Shown here in pieces: positions 60,512-64,000 of a stretch of 64,000 bases of DNA. The stretch's first letter is position 1. Each line of letters starts with the position of its first letter. The DNA lies in the NCBI GenBank assembly GCA_009691855.1, contig SIAI01000001.1, positions 62,001 through 126,000 of the forward strand, read 5' to 3'. Source of the stretch: Planctomycetota bacterium. Its GTDB lineage: Bacteria; Planctomycetota; UBA1135; GCA-002686595. The position numbers and the translations under genes are program-made. Under the pieces are notes generated by a model that saw nothing but the letters and a program-made list of their open reading frames with translations, ran no database searches and had not been told where the DNA came from.

Positions 60512-60568
60512 GCTTCCGCGCTCGACAACGCACTCTCCTTCTCGTTTCCTATCTTCGCTCCCTGCGCC

Positions 60569-61555
60569 ATGCCCACCCGCCCGCTCATCGCTCTCACCGC
60601 CGGCGATCCGGCCGGCATCGGGCCCGAGATCGTCGCGCGCGCGCTCGCCGATACGCGCTTGCCCTCCAAGGTGCGCATCCTCGCCATCGGACCGGGCGTG
60701 TGTCGGCCGCCGCGCGTGCCGGTCTTCGATCCGAACAAAGACACGGTCACGATCGCCGATCGCGCGTGGTTGATCACGGGTGGCGAGCGCGACTGGGAGT
60801 TCGGCTCGGCGCAGGCGAGCGCGGGCCGCGCGGCCCTGATCGCGCTGCGCGCAGGGCACGAGCTTGCCCTGGCGCGCTACGTGGACGGGATGGTGTGCGC
60901 GCCGGTCTCGAAGGAAGCGCTGGCGCTGGCGGGCGAGCGCGTCGAAGGGCAGACCGAGCTGCTCGGCCGCTGGGCGAACGCGCCCGGGGTGCAGATGCTC
61001 GGCCTGGCGCGCGACTTGCGCGTGCTGCTGCTCTCGCGCCACCTGCCGCTCAAGCAAGCGCTCGAACTCGTCACGCCGCAGCGCGTGCTCGAGCACCTGG
61101 TGATGCTCGACGAGGGCTTGCAGCGCCTCGGCTTCCCGCGCCCGCGGCTGGCGCTCGCCGGTCTCAACCCACACGCCGGTGAGAACGGCATCCTGGGCAA
61201 CGAGGAACACGAGCTCCTGCAGCCCGCACTCGCGCTGGCGCAGCGCGCCGGCGTGCGCGTGGTCGGACCGCTCTCGCCCGACACGGTCTTCCTGCGTGCG
61301 GCGCAGGGCGAGTTCGACGGCGTTCTCGCGCTGTACCACGACCAGGCCTTCATCCCGCTCAAGCTGCACGCGCCGGGCGAGGGCCTGACCGTGCTGTTGC
61401 GCTTCCCGTACCTGCGCGTCTCGCCCGCGCACGGCACGGCCTTCGACATCGCCGGACAGAACAAGGCCGATCCGCGCAACCTGATCGTGGCCCTGCAAGC
61501 GGCGGCGCGCTTCGCGCCCAGCTACTCGGCGGCGGCCAGCGCGCCGCGCAGCTGA
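60569..61555 (+). CDS. pdxA: 4-hydroxythreonine-4-phosphate dehydrogenase
   Basis: A 328-residue PdxA of the DXP-dependent vitamin B6 pathway. Signatures are LIALTAGDPAGIGPEI at the N terminus, VEGQTELLGRWAN, LAGLNPHAGENGILGNEE (metal His), FDGVLALYHDQAFIPLK and the C-terminal SPAHGTAFDIAGQNKADPRN. It oxidises 4-phosphohydroxythreonine with NAD. The last 34 bases overlap the convergent gene at 61522. Confidence 0.95.
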   Translation: MPTRPLIALTAGDPAGIGPEIVARALADTRLPSKVRILAIGPGVCRPPRVPVFDPNKDTVTIADRAWLITGGERDWEFGSAQASAGRAALIALRAGHELALARYVDGMVCAPVSKEALALAGERVEGQTELLGRWANAPGVQMLGLARDLRVLLLSRHLPLKQALELVTPQRVLEHLVMLDEGLQRLGFPRPRLALAGLNPHAGENGILGNEEHELLQPALALAQRAGVRVVGPLSPDTVFLRAAQGEFDGVLALYHDQAFIPLKLHAPGEGLTVLLRFPYLRVSPAHGTAFDIAGQNKADPRNLIVALQAAARFAPSYSAAASAPRS

Positions 61556-62082
61556 GGCACGAGCTCGGCGGCCTGCGCGTGGCCCAGCGCGGCGGCGCGT
61601 TCGCAGGTGGTCAGCGCCTCGCGCAGCAGGCCCACGGCCCCTTCGGGGTGCACCTCGGCGTCGCTCTGGGCCTTGCCTAGCAGCACGAGGGCGCGGAAAA
61701 ACTCGAGCTCCTGCGCGTGCGCGCTCTGCTCGGCGCCGCGCCGCAGGATCGCCAGGCCCGCCTGGAAGTACGCGCGGCGCCGCGCAAGGTCGGGCTCGCG
61801 CTCCTTCGAGGCCAGGTCGAAGACGAGGTGTGCGCCCAGCGTCTGCCAGCCCGCGCCCTCGGTGGGGGCGAGCTCGAGCGCGCTCTCGGCCAGCTGCAGC
61901 GCGCGCGTCTCGTCGCCCGCCAGGCTGGCGGCGTGGAAGCGCAGCCACTGCACCTCGGCCGCCAGCTCGGCGAACGGTCCGAGCAGCAGGAAGGGTGTGC
62001 GCGTCGCTCGCTGCTCGTCGGGGAAGCACAGCGCGCTCACGCCGAGCGCGAGCACCAGAGCCCACAGCAGCGCGCGCTTCAC
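61522..62082 (-). CDS. small exported TPR-like protein
   Basis: A 186-residue protein with an N-terminal leader or anchor (ALLWALVLALGVSALCF) and helical repeats (ALQLAESALELAPTEGAGWQ, AYFQAGLAILRRGAEQSAHA, LREALTTCERAAALGHAQAA) resembling tetratricopeptide units. The GTG start overlaps the upstream permease-like gene (GTGA), making it the third gene of an ABC operon. Probably an accessory factor; function not recognised. Confidence 0.68.
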   Translation of the reverse strand: MKRALLWALVLALGVSALCFPDEQRATRTPFLLLGPFAELAAEVQWLRFHAASLAGDETRALQLAESALELAPTEGAGWQTLGAHLVFDLASKEREPDLARRRAYFQAGLAILRRGAEQSAHAQELEFFRALVLLGKAQSDAEVHPEGAVGLLREALTTCERAAALGHAQAAELVPQLRGALAAAE

Positions 62083-63101
62083 CGCCGCACTCCAGCCGTG
62101 CCGCGCGCGTGCAGGCTCACGCCCAGCGCGCACAGGCCCAGCGCGCCGAGGATCTCGAGCGCGGGAGCCGCAGCCGGCACGAGTCCGCCGGTCACGTCGC
62201 TCCAGGTCGCGCTCAGGCTCGCGCCGGGCAGGAGCGCGAACGCGTGCGCGCGCGTGCACACGACCAGCGCCAGGGCAAGCACGAGGCCGGCGGCCAGCGC
62301 GGGCCGCAGCGCGCGCGCCAGCCCCAGAGAAAGCGCGCAGCCGGCCGCGAGCACGAGCCAGGCGTGACCCGCGAGGGCCAGCGAGGCCAGGCGCTCGCTG
62401 CGCGCGGGCGCGAGGACTTCGGCGCCCGCGAACAGCACCAGCAGCGCTCCCGGACCGACGCGCTCGAGCTCGAGTTCGAGCGCCCCGGAGCCCGGATCGA
62501 GCTCCAGCGCCGTGCGCCCGGCGACGCGCGCCTCGACCGTGCTCGTGCCCGCGGCCGAGCGCGCCCAGAGGCGTGCGCTGATCGCCGGACCGGAGCCGGG
62601 CGCGACCGTGGTCCACACGCGCAGGCGTTCGCCGTCGGCGAGCTCGGGCGCGCTCCAGGCGACGCGCGGCGCCTCGTCCAGCAGCACCGCGCCGCGGTTG
62701 TCGAGCACGCGCGCGCGGCGCCAGGCTGCGGGAGCACTCGCAGTATTGAGCTCGGTCACGACGCCTGCCAGCGTCACCACCAGCGCCGCGGCGAGGGCCG
62801 CACCCGCGAACAGACCCAGCGAACGCAGCGCGGGCGGCGCGCCGGTGGGGGCCAGCCAGCGACCCGCCGCTTGGGTGCCGAGCTCGGCCACGCGCAGCCA
62901 CAAGAGCGGCGCGAAGGCGAATAGCAGGCTCCAGGCATTGGCGCGCTCCAGGGCGCGCTGCAGCGCGCTGGCGTGCGCGTCGAGCTCGAGCAGCGGCGTC
63001 GCGCCCGCCGCACGCGCCGCCAGGAACAGCAGGAACACCAGCGCGGCCACGAGCCACGGCGGCAGCGCGTGGCGCAGCGCGAAGGCGGCCAGGCCCTTCA
63101 T
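62079..63101 (-). CDS. membrane protein, likely permease of an ABC transporter
   Basis: A 340-residue protein with about six hydrophobic helices (WLVAALVFLLFLAARAAGA, LFAGAALAAALVVTLAGVV, ALAAGLVLALALVVCT and others) and a ~130-residue soluble beta-rich loop in the middle. It overlaps the ATPase gene by ATGA and the TPR-like gene by GTGA. The arrangement suggests an ABC-2/gliding-type transporter, but the sequence itself was not recognised as a known permease family. Confidence 0.7.
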   Translation of the reverse strand: MKGLAAFALRHALPPWLVAALVFLLFLAARAAGATPLLELDAHASALQRALERANAWSLLFAFAPLLWLRVAELGTQAAGRWLAPTGAPPALRSLGLFAGAALAAALVVTLAGVVTELNTASAPAAWRRARVLDNRGAVLLDEAPRVAWSAPELADGERLRVWTTVAPGSGPAISARLWARSAAGTSTVEARVAGRTALELDPGSGALELELERVGPGALLVLFAGAEVLAPARSERLASLALAGHAWLVLAAGCALSLGLARALRPALAAGLVLALALVVCTRAHAFALLPGASLSATWSDVTGGLVPAAAPALEILGALGLCALGVSLHARGTAGVRR

Positions 63102-63838
63102 CGCGCTCCGGCGAGCTCGCGGTACAACGCCAGCACCCTTTCAGGCGAGTCCAGGAGCTGCGCGGTCACGCCCTCGGCGGCGAGGCGCCCGCGGAACAGG
63201 ACGCCCACGCGCGGACAGTGCGCCTGCACGTCGCCCAGCACGTGCGTGGCCAAGAGCAGCGTCACGCCACGCGCGCGCGCCTCGCGCAGCAGCTCGTCCA
63301 GCACCACGTAGCCCTCGGCGTCGAGTCCGGCCGTGGGCTCGTCGAACAGCAACAGGTCTGGGCCGTGCAGCAGCGCCTGGGCCAGCGCGAAGCGGCGCTT
63401 CATGCCCAGGCTGAAGGCCGAGAGCGGCGTGCGCGCCTCGGCCGCGAGCCCGACGCGCTCGAGCTGCGCCGCGGCCTCGCGCCGGCGCGCCGCGCGTTCC
63501 AGGCCGTGCAAGGAAGCGAGCAACTCCAGCACCGCGCGCGGCGTGAGCTCGAGCGGGAAGGGGAAGCCGTCGGGCAGATAGCCGATGCGCGCGCGCGCCG
63601 CGCGGCGCTCGAGGCTCTCACCGAACACGCGCACCGCGCCGGCCGAAGCACGCTCGACGCCGGCCAGCAGGCGCAGCAGCGTGCTCTTGCCCGAGCCGTT
63701 TGGGCCCAGGAGTCCCACGCGCTCGCCCGGTTCGAGGGTCAGGGTCAACTCGGCCAGAGCCGTGCGCTGGGCCCCGCGCCAGCCCGTGCGATAGCGGCGA
63801 CACAGGCCGACGACCTCGAGCGCGTGCGGGCTGCCCAT
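63098..63838 (-). CDS. ABC transporter ATP-binding protein
   Basis: A 246-residue ATPase with Walker [10 protein letters not shown] (45-53), the signature region [20 protein letters not shown] (SLGMK in place of LSGGQ, as in ABC-2 export ATPases), Walker [13 protein letters not shown] and the switch His in [10 protein letters not shown]. It powers the permease encoded immediately downstream. ATG 63838 is chosen; the open frame continues upstream into the palindromic repeat but without a better start. Confidence 0.93.
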   Translation of the reverse strand: MGSPHALEVVGLCRRYRTGWRGAQRTALAELTLTLEPGERVGLLGPNGSGKSTLLRLLAGVERASAGAVRVFGESLERRAARARIGYLPDGFPFPLELTPRAVLELLASLHGLERAARRREAAAQLERVGLAAEARTPLSAFSLGMKRRFALAQALLHGPDLLLFDEPTAGLDAEGYVVLDELLREARARGVTLLLATHVLGDVQAHCPRVGVLFRGRLAAEGVTAQLLDSPERVLALYRELAGAR

Positions 63839-63878
63839 CGCCGGCAGAGTATTGCCGAGTGCGCCCCCCGGGTCCACG

Positions 63879-64000
63879 CTAGTGGTGTGAGTCACGCACA
63901 GAGGTCTTTGCCCCGGGCCGTCTTCGCCCGCCGCGGCGTTGCGCCTCCTCCGAGACTTGCAGCGAAGTCGCGTCGTCGGCGCGCCTTGCGGCGAACGCAG
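63879..64000 (+). repeat. long palindromic repeat, copy 3 (cut by the window end)
   Basis: It starts CTAGTGGTGTGAGTCACGCA like copy 1 and continues with nearly the same sequence through GGCGTTGCGCCT to GGCGCGCCTTGC; about 120 of the expected ~166 bases are present. It lies 5' of the ABC ATPase gene, as copies 1 and 2 lie 5' of minus-strand genes. Confidence 0.88.

Noticed and set aside
1-64000. CRISPR array, tRNA or rRNA genes
   Set aside because: No regularly spaced short repeats were seen, and no tRNA- or rRNA-like sequence was recognised by eye; a dedicated search would be needed to exclude a tRNA in a short gap.

Overview
The window is about 70 % G+C, densely coded, and reads as a chromosomal piece of a high-GC planctomycete (Planctomycetota). 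This is inferred from the gene content: an ECF sigma factor next to a Ser/Thr kinase with WD40 repeats, two ECF sigma factors fused through a membrane helix to large C-terminal sensor-like domains, CRTAC1/ASPIC and FG-GAP secreted proteins, paired di-heme oxidoreductases, BlaI/M56 regulation next to a GMC oxidoreductase, and prepilin-like genes. No rRNA, tRNA or CRISPR array was seen.

Layout. 1-7.0 kb (minus): two tandem copies of a two-gene di-heme oxidoreductase module, then a CRTAC1-like lipoprotein and the start of another lipoprotein. 7.3-11.2 kb (plus): ECF sigma factor and WD40 kinase. 11.2-14.7 kb: DinB-fold protein, rhomboid protease, SodC and an MFS transporter. 14.7-29.8 kb: a lipid/hydrocarbon region. 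Its core is a tightly overlapped ten-gene minus-strand operon (26.0 to 16.4 kb): GbsR/MarR-like regulator, ketoacyl synthase, ACP, two CrtI-type FAD oxidoreductases, FabZ-like dehydratase, FabI-like enoyl reductase, phosphopantetheinyl transferase, OleB and OleC. OleD lies just downstream beyond a rearrangement scar, and OleA lies about 3 kb upstream. Together they encode a dedicated acyl-ACP pathway plus the four Ole enzymes that join acyl chains head-to-head into long-chain alkenes. A perfect 20-bp AT-rich palindrome sits just before the regulator and is the likely operator.

30-42 kb: HYR-domain gene remnant, metallopeptidase, pseudouridine synthase, sigma/beta-propeller fusion, DNA polymerase IV, a damaged-looking prepilin pair and a MscS channel. 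42-47.4 kb: BlaI repressor, M56 protease with HEAT repeats, GMC oxidoreductase and its small partner in one operon, then a polyferredoxin. 47.7-58.9 kb: second sigma fusion, cupin, methyltransferase, WaaP-like kinase, an unknown protein, a sulfatase-fold lipoprotein, an orphan FliK/FlhB-C pair and a LigB-type dioxygenase. 59-64 kb: a RAYT transposase flanked by three copies of a ~145-bp repeat, PdxA, and an ABC transporter operon.

Two repeat families stand out: a ~165-bp long palindrome (11.8, 31.9 and 63.9 kb), each copy in the same orientation to its neighbours and twice supplying a gene's stop codon; and the RAYT-flanking repeat. Two further large inverted repeats lie at 35.2 and 51.5 kb.
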